Shown: positions 31,073 through 41,908, numbered from the stretch's first letter. The stretch is 64,000 bases of DNA from Melieria omissa (GCA_963971225.1 OZ020270.1:16293817-16357816); one strand, 5' to 3'. Numbers and translations are program-made. The notes: a model not told the origin generated them from the sequence alone.

Positions 31073-32414
31073 CGACTGGAGCGTTTACGAGACCGAACGG
31101 CATCCGGTTGTACTCGTAGTGGCCGTCGGTGGTCACGAAAGCGGTAAACTTTTTCGATTGTTCGTCAATCTCGATTTGATGGTAACCCATCCGTAGGTCC
31201 AGAGTTGTAAAATATTTATTTCCGGCAAGTTGAGCAAATTGCTCTTCCATTATTGGCATAGGGTACGGAACCCTCACCGTAATTTTATTCAAACTTCTGT
31301 AGTCCACGCACAACCGATATTCTCCGTTTTTCTTTTCTACCAGGACGACTGGCGACGCGTAAGCTGATTCACTCGGTCGTATAATGTCATTGTCTACTAA
31401 GTCCGATACGATTTCCGACACAATCGATCTTTTCGCAAACGGCACACGATATGGTTTGAACCGTATTGGAATATCGTTTTTTAATTCGATGGACATTTTC
31501 GAGATACCGCACTTTCCAATTTCGGAGAGACGATTAGCGAATACGTCTGCATATTTCATTATAAGCTGTTCAAGCGCAACTCGTTCGTTTGCCCCAAGTT
31601 CGGCTGATACGCGTATATTACGTATATGTTCGACGCGACATTCGTCACCCTCAATTACCAACCGTTTCCCGGCGCAACAGAGTACATCTTTCCCCAATAA
31701 TACGTTTTCGCAAATAAGTTGGTCGTCTGTTAGCAACATATCAGTTTTCACTTGCTCGTCGTCAATTCCCAAATCAACGTTTATTCGTTCAGTGCACACG
31801 AATTGCCCACCTGCAAATCCTTGCAGGACGACATTACACTTTTCTGTTTGTCCGCATTGTTTGGCAAAGCTTTTGCGAATGAGAGTACGGCTACTGCCCG
31901 GGTCTATGACCGATTTCGTTTGCGCACCGTTCACGGGAATATGCTTTAAAATTAGATCACCATCGATGTCAGGCGGCGAATCGCGGTTAACGATTTTATT
32001 AACAACGCGTTTTTGAGTATTACACTCCTCGGTTTTATGTGTGGTGCGATTGCAGTTTGCACACCGGTGCTTTTTCTGCGGCTCAGGACAATTCATAGAA
32101 AAGTGTCCAAACTTATGACAGTTAAAACATTTCACGTCTTGCATTTGCTTTTGGCGCGGCTGTCCACCGGTAGGGACAACCACAGGATTATTCGGGTTTC
32201 TATTAAGATCGCACTTCGGTCCATCCGCGTATTTCGGCTTATACGTATTCGGCTTTAAATCATTATATATGGTGTAGTTGATAATGTCACGAAGCAAATC
32301 TTGACACCGCCCGTATTCATTCGAAATTATTTTCTTCAAATCAAAATCATTGATGCCGTTATTTGTCGCGCAATACTGGATTCCGGTAATCCACCTTTCG
32401 TTCCCAAAGCTCAC
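31017..32414 (-). pseudogene. pol: Ty3/gypsy nucleocapsid, protease and RT first half
   Basis: This minus-strand frame of 465 residues contains the Gag C-terminus with two zinc knuckles (Cys-X2-Cys-X4-His-X4-Cys and Cys-X2-Cys-X4-His-X4-Cys, near 32120-32020). Protease follows, with the active-site triplet Asp-Pro-Gly-Ser-Ser (near 31905) where Asp-Thr/Ser-Gly is usual. RT runs up to Met-Pro-Phe-Gly-Leu (near 31095). A frameshift there separates it from the catalytic Asp pair. It is not possible to tell from one copy whether Asp-Pro-Gly is a family trait or a mutation. Confidence 0.88.
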
Positions 32415-32854
32415 ATACGGTAGTAGTAGTCAACAGGTGTTTCGGTACCTTGACGTTTTGCACGCGCTAGCTTCAAATGTATATCAGCTTCATTTTCCAC
32501 ACACGGAAAATCACACAAAAATTTACTAACGAATTGCGGCCAAGTAACAAAAACATCTCGTTGCGAATCCGTCCACAACTTTGCCGGCCCACGCATTTTT
32601 TGTTGGATTGCGATAATTAGAACATCCTCGCTCCAATTATATGCTCTTTTTAACATTTCGACCCGTTTAACAAACTGTTGTGCATTGAGTGATTGATCTG
32701 ACGATGGATTGAAAAACGGTAGCAACTCGACTATATCGCGTATATTGGTAGATGGTGTTTGAGGGACGGTTGCCATTGTGTGGAATTGTGACATGGGTAC
32801 ACTGGGTTGTCGCGGTATGAATTGTGGTACACTGCTGGAAAAACTTGCGGACAC
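32411..32854 (-). pseudogene. gag: Ty3/gypsy Gag, capsid part
   Basis: A minus-strand frame covers the capsid region: Leu-Pro-Phe-Phe-Asn-Pro, Ala-Gln-Gln-Phe-Val-Lys-Arg, Gly-Pro-Ala-Lys-Leu-Trp and Thr-Pro-Val-Asp-Tyr-Tyr. A TGA at 32411-32413 separates it from the nucleocapsid frame, which follows immediately. The N-terminal part is in another frame (32731-33318). Confidence 0.8.
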
Positions 32855-33318
32855 GTTTGCACGCTTTGCGGCGGCACAATCACGTTAGGATATGCAGACG
32901 TAGTTGGAGCAGGATGCATATACGGATTCGGATTTGGAGCGCTTACTACTTGTTGTTGCGGTGCAATTGCCGGATAGGCTGTCACTGACACAGCAGGCTG
33001 CGAGTTGAATGCGGACGTGTACACTACGCGTACCGGTGAGGACGATAACAACGGCGCAAAATTTTCCGACACAGGATAAATTGGTTCACGCGCGCTCACG
33101 TCACGTTGCGATCGAATGAAATCGGTTATGGTTTTTTCGAGCTGCGTAAGTCGTTGCACAACTGTGGGCTCTTCATTGTCGCTGTCAATCGACTCGCCAT
33201 CCCGATGCCTTTGGAGGCGCTCGATCAACTGGTTCTTATTGCCTGAAGTTGGCAGGCCGACTTCCGCACACATATTTTTCAAGTCGCTCAACTTGCTTTT
33301 CTGAAGCGACATTTCCAC
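32731..33318 (-). pseudogene. gag: Ty3/gypsy Gag N-terminus with SAP-like domain
   Basis: From the Met near 33312 on the minus strand, the first 40 residues form a SAP motif (two short helices, Leu-X2-Leu-Lys...Gly-Leu-Pro-Thr-Ser-Gly-Asn-Lys...Leu-Ile-Glu-Arg-Leu), a DNA/RNA-binding fold seen in several insect Gag proteins. A Gln/Pro/Tyr-rich linker follows. The frame shifts near 32850 into the capsid frame. Confidence 0.75.
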
Positions 33319-33649
33319 TTTGTTTTGATTACGTTTTGTCTTCGTTTTACACTTCTTTCGCTGCGCGCACTATTCAATTTTCGGTTTCATTTATTTCAAT
33401 ATGTTTTGATTACCATGCATTCTTCCTGTTCCGAAGCCTGCTTGCTGACAGCTTTGTTGTTGTTGTTTATGTTGTGCCATGCGCGACACGATTCGTTGCC
33501 TGTATGAATTCTCCTCGCGTAATTCCTACCACACGCGTAAGAGCGAGCGAGACATTTTCGTGCACAATCACGTGATGCGCGTGATCGCGTGAAGTGGCTT
33601 GCAGTGGCTACGACAAAACTACAAAATCGAATTTAACGGTTCTAACGGT

Positions 33650-33975
33650 TCCATGTCCGCGGAGTCTCAAGGTTCGTGTCGTATGCCAGCGAAGCTCTAA
33701 AAAAAAAATTCACACACACAAAATGTCCGTACCGTACAAAATGGCCGTATGCCAGCGGAGCGCTACTAGAAAGTCCGCACGAAAATGTTTGTGTGAGTTC
33801 CCCGGCCGTATGCCGACGGAGCTCTAAAAAAAATGCCACACACAAAGAGTCCGTACGCGTTCCCCGGCCGTATGCCAGCGGAGCGCTACTAGGAATTCCG
33901 CACGAAAATGTTTGTATGAGTTCCCCGGCCGTATGCCGACGGAGCCCCGACGTGACTCGCACGATGCGGTTCTTA
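33650..33975 (-). repeat. Tandem ~125-bp repeats in retrotransposon leader
   Basis: The GGCCGTATGCC(A/G)(G/A)CGGAGC block recurs at about 33744, 33807, 33866 and 33928, with intervening TCCGCACGAAAATGTTTGT and AAAAAAATTCACACACA-type segments. The array lies between the 5' LTR and gag on the minus strand. It makes long open frames on both strands that I regard as artefacts of the repeat. Confidence 0.75.
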
Positions 33976-34017
33976 CTCGGCGTAAGTAGCGGTGGGTAGC
34001 GATTCAACTTCTGAAGT

Positions 34018-34223
34018 TGACACGTATACAGATTCGGTTTATAGAGCAAATAAATTTTATTGACGATTGATTTCGTTTTAAGATACGGACAAAGTTTATT
34101 TAGAAAATTGGCCGACGCCGCACGCGGTTGTTCGCTTCCTCGCTCGCTTCCCGGAACTCGACGCCATCGCCGGTTTCCGCGTGGGTTGCAAGTCGGTGGC
34201 AGGGTCGCATTTTAGGGTTGACA
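34018..34223 (-). repeat. 5' LTR of minus-strand Ty3 element
   Basis: This 206-bp repeat is the partner of 28657-28862. Immediately inside it (34004-34020) is a 17-base perfect inverted repeat, TCAACTTCTGAAGTTGA, where the primer site should be. No tRNA-complementary TGG-starting site is evident. Confidence 0.9.
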
Positions 34224-34695
34224 ATAGTATCGATTGTTTTTTTCAAACTATCGAAACTATCTGATAGTTCGACTATCGATAGTTTTGCAACTCTAGATGC
34301 TACTGCTGTTGTTTTGTGCCTTGCTATCAGCGCAGCAGGTCCCACACGCACTTCGGCTATTCGAAAATATTCGCACAATTGTGTGCGTTGCCTTCACACG
34401 CAATGAAATAATCAACCACCAAAAACTCCAACAAAAGCAAAAACACAATTTCACTTGTTTGCGCTATTTTTTTGTGTGTATACTTATTTTCGTTGACAAT
34501 CGCTTTCGCTTCAACAAATTTGCTGAGAACAGCTTATCAATCTAATCGTTGCGCTGTCTGGTTGCGTGTTTTCGTATGCCTTGCGTTAACTGATTTGAAA
34601 AATTTGTTTGAATTGAAAAATTTAAGCGAAATCTGACGTGGTTGAATCCCCCAAAAATTTTGTTGACGACCCTTTTTTAGAAACATGACCTGATT
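34224..34695. other. Flank with TATCGATA motifs and MITE fragment
   Basis: 34224-34295 continues the CGATA-rich sequence interrupted by the Ty3 element. 34331-34365 repeats the GCAGGTCCCACACGCACTTC block of the ACTAAGC MITE family. The rest is AT-rich with no gene seen. Confidence 0.4.
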
Positions 34696-34808
34696 TTACT
34701 TGTATTAACGTCATCAAGTTTTTATCATAAATATAAATAATTGCGACAAAAAGCGTAAAAATAACAAGAAATGCGATATTTTTTCCTATCAAAGGAGCTA
34801 TAGGAATG
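34696..34808 (+). repeat. Dispersed repeat copy (partner at 14116-14226)
   Basis: This is the same repeat in the same orientation as 14116-14226, about 88-90 percent alike by eye, including TTGCGACAAAAAGCGTAA and AAAGGAGCTATAGGAATGA. Confidence 0.6.
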
Positions 34809-34869
34809 ATTTCGGGTCCCTTAAAGTTCGGCTTTATAAATTTCCGAAAATTGAATGTTTCAAAAATAA

Positions 34870-35363
34870 ATGGATGGATATAGTGAACTAATTATTGCAA
34901 GGCCTGTTCACAGTATTGAGGTTGTTCACTCTATCAAGGTTAAAATTTTTGTTCAAAAACTTGTTTTATTTGCTCAAAATACACTTTGTGTACATAAATT
35001 CAAGAGATAATTAAAAAGAATTAGTAAGAAAACATAAATGTATGCTTATTGAAAGAATTAGCGAATAGACGTTTGCTTCTTGCGTTCACAAAGTTTTAGA
35101 TACACATAAACAAGTCCACTTTCAATCACAATCGGTTTGCATTCGACAAAAAACATAACCACTAAGGTCAAGAAACAGCTTATTTTGTAACAATCAACAG
35201 CAAAAATACACATTTCTTTCCTTTCATTTTTGATTCCTTCTTGTGTTTTTTGCTGCTTTTTTGCTTGAAATTTCTTTCTTAATTTTCTTCACTATTTAGG
35301 GTACTCCATATAAAAATTTGGGTGTTCACTATATAGGGTGTTCACTATACTCAGACACAACTG
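34870..35363. mobile_element. Possible pogo/Tigger-like remnant
   Basis: The right end, read on the minus strand, is TA-CAGTTGTGTCTGAGTATAGTGAACACC, with TA at 35364-35365. AGTGAAC/GTTCACT motifs are repeated near both ends (34879-34940 and 35309-35349). CAGT-starting ends with TA duplication are typical of Tc1/mariner-pogo elements. No transposase is visible and the left end is unclear. Confidence 0.35.
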
Positions 35364-35365
35364 TA

Positions 35366-35830
35366 ATAGCATTTAAGGCAGGAACCTCCAATTGTGAACC
35401 AACTGACGAAGGTTAATTTATAACAATTGACAATAATACCAGTTTGTTGGAAGTTGACAATGAAATGCTATAAGAATTTTGCTTATCAACGGATATATTT
35501 GATGCAGAGATAGCGAAATCTTCAAATGGCTGATGCATTATAAAATATGAACATATGAGTGAAGGCTCCCTTCGTTTTTTCTCTGGTTTCATATTGATGA
35601 AAACTATTAAAAAATTTGACTGACATAACTACAAAAAGTTAATAAAAGATGAGCTTTGTAATTTCCAAGGAAACGAAATGTTTATATTTTGAAAAAATTT
35701 AAACTATTTTAACAGTAGTTTAAAACTACAAGCTCCAATCGACTAATTTTTGTTTGTTTCAAACATCTTTTAAAACACATTGCATACGTTTTTTAAGGAA
35801 ACCCTCATTCCTCCAATATAAAAAAGCTTA
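35366..35830. other. AT-rich stretch without recognised features
   Basis: I see no coding signal, RNA gene or element end here. Confidence 0.5.
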
Positions 35831-36794
35831 TGTAAGGGAGAGGGCTGGGGTGTGAACCGGGTTTTGTTTTTCGGCTCTAACTTTTCTCAGAATAAAGATA
35901 TCGAAAAATCGAAGATACCGTTGGAAAGGTGAATATATAACGCAACTTTGTTATGAAGACAGATTACCGTTTTGATTGAAATTTAACTCTCTACGTCCAA
36001 TTTTCTAAGAACGTGATTTTTCGCTTTTTCAAAAAAGTGGCTGGGTTGTGAACCATCTGGAAAATCCCTATTAAAGTCAGAAAATACGAAGAAAACACCC
36101 ATAATTTTTAAGTACATTGAGAATTTATTTAATCAGGAAGCCTCAAGAGGTGAAAAAAAGTTATAATGACGCCTCTTAGGCCAAAAAATCGCAATGAATG
36201 AAACTAATCCTAATCTGTGTCGGAATGTTTGCATGTGAAATACGAACGTGTTCTCGTATTGGCTCACTTCAAGTGAACACAACGAAATCGAGTTAAATTA
36301 TATAAAATGACTTTATTTTAATATATCCGTCCATATTTGACAGTGTTAGAACAAATGTAGTACGAAAAACAGGTGGTTCATAACCCAGCCACCTCAGTGG
36401 TTCACAGCCCAACCACGATGCCATTTTGGAAACTTTAAAATAAACGACACTTCCAATCATAATTCGACATAAACAAATATTGCATCGTAAAATAGAATCA
36501 AAACACTAAATAAACATGTATTACACTGACCTTTTTGCAATAAGCTCAGTCACTAAGATAGCACTTTAAAAAAAAGCCAACAAGTTTTCGCAGTCGATTT
36601 TCAAACACGATGTCTTTCAAACTCGATTGCTGCCACAAGCAATACGTGTTTGTACTTCGGTGTAACCACAGAGCAGAGTCATATCATAAGACAAAATTGA
36701 CAGTTGAAGGATTGGCGATATGTCAATTAGGGAAAGAAAAAACGGCAATGGTTCACACCCCAGCCTGGTTCACAACCCAGCCCTCTCCCTTACA
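35831..36794. mobile_element. Non-autonomous inverted-repeat element with GGCTGGG motifs
   Basis: The left end TGTAAGGGAGAGGGCTGGG is matched by its exact complement at the right end (36776-36794). The motif GGCTGGG(G/T)TGTGAACC, or its complement, occurs six times (about 35843, 36047, 36367, 36394, 36748 and 36765), grouped towards the ends and in both orientations. The 964-bp element has no transposase. No flanking duplication was found, so the superfamily is open; subterminal repeats of this kind are common in hAT-like elements. Confidence 0.65.
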
Positions 36795-37280
36795 ATTTGT
36801 GTTTTGCACACGTAACAAAAGTAGATGAATACAAAATGGTTTTGCAGAACCGTCTACTTGTAGGGAACATAAGCAATTTATATTAGATCACTTTTTAATA
36901 ATTTTGCTAAGAAAAAATTGCATTTGGCTCAAAGAGCAAATTGCAAGTAAACCGAAAAATAAGAATAAAATAAAAAAAGAACACATAAAACTACTAAATA
37001 ATATAAATGTTAAGGAAACGATAATAATAAATAGTAATATGTTGCTGTTAATATATGAATTTGAAAAATTTATCGGTATGAATTTTATTAGGCCAGAAGG
37101 TAGGTAGCCTACATGAATGCCAACATTGCACAGCAGAAAGTCATGCTTTTGGTTATTTATCAATAGGAACGCACACTCTACCGTACGCCTTTGCGAATTC
37201 ACATGGTTCATTATTCATGGTTCAATAATAAGGTTATAGCATTCCCGCAACACCAAAAACCACATGTATTTTGTTGGTAG
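36795..37280. other. AT-rich stretch, no supported gene
   Basis: Two overlapping Lys/Asn- and Phe/Leu-rich frames occur on opposite strands (36888-37211). They reflect AT-rich composition, and I do not call a gene. Confidence 0.5.
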
Positions 37281-37494
37281 GATCGTTTATCGCTACTGTC
37301 AAAATCAGCTGATATTTTCCGACGAAAGAGGGAGAAATTGAAAACAAACAAAATTGATTGTTGCCTGACGGTGCTGTATTTAAATGAATAAACGGGAAAA
37401 GTGCTCAGGTCAGTTGTTTTTAGTCAGGTATTTTCATTTCAACCGATGCGGCAACACAGCACACCGACGATTTTGACAAAAGCGATAAACGATC
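37281..37494. repeat. Short inverted-repeat element, 214 bp
   Basis: GATCGTTTATCGCTACTGTCAAAAT (37281-37305) pairs with the complement of ATTTTGACAAAAGCGATAAACGATC (37470-37494), with two mismatches. This is the layout of a small MITE. No clear duplication flanks it. Confidence 0.55.
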
Positions 37495-37734
37495 AGCCGA
37501 TGGCTTGCTACAATCTTATAGTTGAACCACAGATAACTCATCATATAGATGTCCAGCGGCTAAGGAAAAAATGTGTCAAAAAGTTCGACAAATGTGGCCT
37601 CCGATAAGAGCTTTTTGTCCTCTAATGTCACTCACACAAACACCGCTTCACACGCATTGTGCTCTGTTTTGAGATACAGAAATATGTGATTTTCTAGTCA
37701 AAACGGCGCTTGTCTGTTATCATACCTTTTAAGC

Positions 37735-37830
37735 ACCCAGTCGGGATTGAGTGTTGATGGTCAAACGCGCAAGCGGGAGTGTCTCGGACGACGAGTTCGC
37801 GGTTCAATCCTCACTGTAGCCGCCAAACAT
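37735..37830 (+). other. Weak tRNA-like sequence
   Basis: A B-box match (GGTTCAATCC near 37802) lies about 50 bp after a poor A-box-like stretch. Stems pair weakly. It could be the head of a degenerate SINE. The evidence is thin. Confidence 0.2.
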
Positions 37831-38036
37831 TTCTTTATGGTTTCTTTTTAAATATATATTCCTTTTTTTACGACCCGTGAAAAAGAGATGAATGAACAAT
37901 TTATTTGGTTTCTAGATCTCTTGATTAGTGAATTGTTTGGTTTTGTTCGCAAGTTTTAAAATCAATCAACCAAGCGCAGCATACGGTTACAAACAACCAT
38001 ACAGCAAAAAGATTCTGTTGATGATGACAGGCGCTC

Positions 38037-38205
38037 ATGGGCGTACCTAGGTATGGGTAGAGGAGGGTAGCTCCCCCTACATAATTCTATATTTCATATA
38101 CATATGCTCAGAAATCTATATTCTATTCTATTTGAATTTTATATTCTGAATTCGGAAATGTAGTTATGTCTTTGTCCCCTTTAATTTGTTGCTGGGTACG
38201 CCCAG
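38037..38205. repeat. Small inverted-repeat element, GGGCGTACC ends
   Basis: ATGGGCGTACCTAGG on the left pairs imperfectly with GCTGGGTACGCCCAGG on the right. The ends resemble the CAGTGGCGTACCCAGG-type termini common in hAT-like insect elements. The same type of end occurs on the minus strand near 49340. Confidence 0.4.
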
Positions 38206-38525
38206 GCACTTGCTTTTCGCAAAAAAAAAGAAAAGATCGGCAAATATTCCAAAACGAATGTAATTGTTCAGCGGTCACTTCATTGCCGCAATACAGTTAC
38301 GCCGACGCAGAGGATAGACCTGCTGGCGCCGCAGCTATTGACAATGCGTTGCTTTAGCAACGAAGTGTATGTATCATGTCAAAGAAAATTATTTTCTTTC
38401 TTTATATTCTTTGATCATGCACAACATTTTTAGTGCCGATTCATTTATATCACATTTTTTGAACACATTATTAATTTCCGGTAGGTATAACCGATTAAAA
38501 AGGTTTATAAAAAAAGCGTTAAATG

Positions 38526-38625
38526 TTAAGAAACATTTTGCTTCCCGCCCAGCCTTGAACCCGAGGCGAAATTTACGAAAAAGAAATTACGAATATCTGG
38601 TGTGCCGTCTACCTGTTACACCAAA
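38526..38625 (-). other. Possible tRNA-derived SINE head
   Basis: On the minus strand, TGGTGTAACAGGTAGACGG (A-box-like) is followed about 65 bp later by CGGGTTCAAGGC (B-box-like). The spacing is long for a normal tRNA. I read it as a degenerate SINE head with low certainty. Confidence 0.3.
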
Positions 38626-38630
38626 TACAG

Positions 38631-38981
38631 TACGTGATCGTCGTAGCTAAAATCATAAATATATGTTGCAAAAAAGAATATCACAAGCAAGAAAAGAAAT
38701 TCAAAATTAATTCAATCCGACAAAAGTTCTGGATGAGCACATGCAGTTGTGTGCGTAAAATAGCTTTGCGGAAAAGAGCTGTAATTCAGAGCTTGAAATT
38801 TTTGTGCCGTTTTCGTCGTATGAGACTGGACATCTATATGATGAGTTATCTGTGGTTGAACCATGGTTCATTATTCATAGCAGAACCGAAAGTCATGGAA
38901 ATTCAATTTGCTTTTCATCTTGTGCAGTTGCTCGTATTGTTTTCATTCGCCTCAGCGCATACACAAGCAACACGGACATTT
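38631..38981. other. No recognised feature
   Basis: A few short frames of mixed composition occur and no domain is recognised. I cannot support a gene. Confidence 0.45.
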
Positions 38982-39876
38982 ACAGGGCTATTCTGGCAAA
39001 GACTGTTAAAACACTTTCAAAAGATAGTTTGAAAGACTGAATGAAAGATTTTGGCTATTCCAACGAAAAAATCTTTCGGAAAAAGCTCTAAAAATTCAAC
39101 ACTCGAGTTGAAAAGCTGTTTTCGGCGAACAGCATTGCCAGCCAACTCTTTTTCTGTGAAATTTGAAGCACTTTTGCAATGATGAAAGAAAATTATTTTT
39201 CCAATTTTCGTTATGATTTATTTTTAATTACAGATGTGTTTATCAGGATTATTTTGCAGTTACGTATTTCTTTTTAGAAAAGACAAGCACTGGTGTAAAA
39301 ATATGAATTCAAATTAATTGATTTATTTTTTATGTGATGTTAATGATGCTGTCAGATTTAACCTTAAGGCAATGAACAGCACATGAAGACAAACACTTTC
39401 GGTCAATTTATATTATGTACTTTTGCTGTTAATTGGTGTATTTTTACGTTTTCTTTCATCCTTCATAAAAATCTCACATTTGTAAACCAAGTGCTCTGTT
39501 CGATGCTGGCAATACTGTTGGCAAACAAACCGTCCGTCGTGAAATGAAAAATTCAAACGCAGTTTCAAAAATTTCAATCAATGGCTGAAGAAATCAAGCT
39601 GAAGTAAAAATTAAAAAAGTAATTGCATTCTTTTATAAAATATGTCCATATATATTATATTATATACGTATACCGTTTCTTTTCATAACACAAACACAAC
39701 GCACGTACTTTTTGCAAGCTGAAAGACGACCCCAAGAGCACATCTTTCAAACTGTCTTTCATGTTACGGAAAAAAGCTTTCAAGATAGTTGCTAGAATAG
39801 CAAATTGTCTTTCGAAAGATTTTTGTACTTCGAAAGATTGAGGTGAGTTGAAAGATAGTTGCCAGAATAGCCCTGT
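38982..39876. mobile_element. Non-autonomous element, ACAGGGCTATTCTGGCAA ends
   Basis: Exact 18-bp inverted ends lie at 38982-38999 and 39859-39876. Subterminal TTGAAAGAC/GTCTTTCAA-type motifs are repeated near both ends. CAGGG-starting ends suggest hAT, but an 8-bp duplication was not found. There is no transposase in the 895 bp. Confidence 0.65.
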
Positions 39877-39962
39877 TATTTTCACACGGACTCACACCCT
39901 TGCATATTCGAATTTGCAAACGATACGCCGCGGCGCACCGTTTCGTGCTCATCAGTACAGCC

Positions 39963-40181
39963 ACTAAGCAAATAATGTTTATTTGCTTAGTGACAGCTCG
40001 CAATTGATGTTCCTTGTCGAACATCCCACATAGAATGAAGATGAACTTCGAAAATTGAAGTTTGACGAAGCCAGCGACAAAACTTCGTATAGCCGAAGTT
40101 CGTGTGGGACCTACTGTGCTAGATTTGCGTGACCGAAAAATGTTGTACTGCGTGGCACCTCTATGTGTTTATTTGCTTAGT
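39963..40181 (-). mobile_element. MITE copy, ACTAAGCAAATAAAC family
   Basis: In inverted orientation it repeats the sequence at 14370-14468 plus 27982 onwards. Its right terminus is GTGTTTATTTGCTTAGT (ending 40181). Its left side holds a head-to-head pair of the same terminus (39963-39991). The following base starts BEL/Pao gag, so the MITE marks the left break of that element. Confidence 0.6.
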
Positions 40182-40449
40182 TGTCTTGGCCAACTTTTCG
40201 CGATTTGTTTGCAGCCATCTATATAAGGAACAATCGTTTAACTTATGTTGAAAAACTGTATCCCCTCATTCAGAAAACAAGTGGAGAAGCCAGAGAAATA
40301 GTGCGAAGGTCCCCTTTCACCAATGACGGTTTCGAGTTCGCCTGGAATAATTTAAACCAAGCTTTTAATAACAAAAGAATTTTGGTCAATACCCAAATTA
40401 AGCTTCTCTTTGATTTGCTCTGCTGTGTCTTCCGAGAGTAGTTCTGGTC
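40182..40449 (+). pseudogene. gag: BEL/Pao Gag, first surviving part
   Basis: The frame begins at Ser-Trp-Pro-Thr-Phe-Arg-Asp-Leu-Phe, the hallmark of the BEL/Pao gag domain (DUF1759-like). It continues through Lys-Leu-Tyr-Pro-Leu, Gly-Glu-Ala-Arg-Glu-Ile and Ala-Trp-Asn-Asn-Leu to Leu-Leu-Phe-Asp-Leu-Leu. A frameshift near 40437 precedes the MITE insertion at 40450. Confidence 0.8.
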
Positions 40450-40453
40450 TTAA

Positions 40454-41908
40454 GGGGTCATTCTCATGCGCGGACAGGAAAAATGGACATTCTTCAGAAA
40501 ATATTTCCTTTGTGAATACGAGGAATTATCAAAAAAAGATATTCCACTTTAATTTATTCATTGTTATGGTATAAAAATAAAACAAAAAAAAAAAATTTTT
40601 AATTTTTTCACACTTTTTTTTCGATTAAAGACACGGCTTCTGCCGCGTCATGGTCAGCTGGCGGGGATTGTTTTGAGTCACAGGATTATCTGAAACATAA
40701 ATTTCAAAAAAATTCTTAATCAGTATGAACGTACCTCTCGCCCGTAGTAAATTTGAATTTTTTCATAAGAATCTCACAAAATGGCAGGCATTGGAAGTTA
40801 AGGGGAAGGTTCTCCTCTTTTTTTTTCAAAAAATCAATAATTTTTTTTTTGATGAAATGAAAGGTATGAATGTCGAGAATATGTGTGCAAAAGGATTTTT
40901 CGATCCGCAGCATATTTATCGCATAGGAGCGTCTCTGATGCGTCGAACTTTCGCGCGCGGAGGAACGCTCTGGTGCTATTTTACTGCGCGGCCAAAGACT
41001 TTAAACGCGTTTATCTCAAAACCATTTTTTTCATCCTAACGTCAAGCGTAACTCATGATCTACTTATCCGAGTTACTTCATCTATAGCATTTCTTAAAGG
41101 GTATGATTTTTTATATGACTTATACCTAAAACAAATATAAACAAATGTGTAATAATAGTCTTTTAACAAAAGAAAAGTCGAAAAAAAGATGGTAAAAATT
41201 GAACTTTTTCTATGATTATGCATAAATTAGATGATTTTTTATAAAAATTATTCAAAAATAGGTATAAGTCATAGGGAATTTAATATTCTTTACTATAAAA
41301 AAAAATTTTTGATTTCAGTTCACTACAAGTGGCTACAGCCTTGACGTTTCCGAACAATGTCTCGCTTGCAGAGGTTGACAAGACCCGCCATTTTTGGGCC
41401 GCCATATTGGATTTTGTAAAAAAACATTTTTTTCTTGTATTTTAGAAAGATGGCTTAATAAATCATCAAAACCGTCTATTCGTGAGTCGTTTCATTATCC
41501 GACAGTAAATGAAAGAATTTCGCTTTATTTTCGGCCGAAAAGAGGAGAACCTCCCCTTAAAACAGTAAAAAATTGTTGTTTTTGAAGATTTTATCAATTA
41601 AAAAAAATATGAAATTTTTAACATATCGGAGTGAATTTACTAGGGACGATAGCTAACAGTATGTAGAATGACGTGACAAAATCGCAGAGAGATCGGATGA
41701 ATGGTTTTTTTTAATCATACCCGCCATCTCAAAAAAAGGCGTTCCGAGAAAAACACGTTTAAAGTTTTGACTAACCGCTAGAATCCTTGACCGCTCGTTA
41801 TATAAATGTCTGTAGAAGCCGAAATACTTGAAATTTTCCAATACAATTTTGACAGCACCTTCTTCAAGGATGATACATTTTTACAAAATTGCACATGAGA
41901 ATGACCCC
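40454..41908. mobile_element. TTAA-flanked MITE, 1,455 bp, in BEL gag
   Basis: TTAA lies at 40450-40453 and 41909-41912. Ends are GGGGTCATTCTCATG and its exact complement CATGAGAATGACCCC. The interior is AT-rich and contains TTTAAACGCGTTT-type motifs, also present in the element at 43006-43727. TTAA duplication suits piggyBac or Kolobok types; GGG-starting ends make the assignment open. No transposase is seen. Confidence 0.8.

Larger units (their letters stand above)
28657..34223 (-). mobile_element. Ty3/gypsy LTR retrotransposon, minus strand, 5.6 kb
   Basis: Direct repeats of 206 bp (28657-28862 and 34018-34223) bound gag, protease, RT, RNase H and integrase reading on the minus strand. 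ATAG is duplicated at 28653-28656 and 34224-34227. The LTR runs TGTCAA...GTGTCA on the coding strand. Each gene has at least one frameshift. The two LTRs are almost identical, which suggests a fairly recent insertion despite the broken frames. Confidence 0.92.

Noticed and set aside
33594..34049. Frames on both strands in the leader of the minus-strand Ty3 element
   Set aside because: They follow the ~125-bp tandem repeat and contain no domain; interpreted as repeat artefacts.
36888..37211. Opposed Lys/Asn-rich and Phe/Leu-rich frames as small genes
   Set aside because: Composition is explained by AT-richness; there is no domain, no conserved start context and no support from neighbours.
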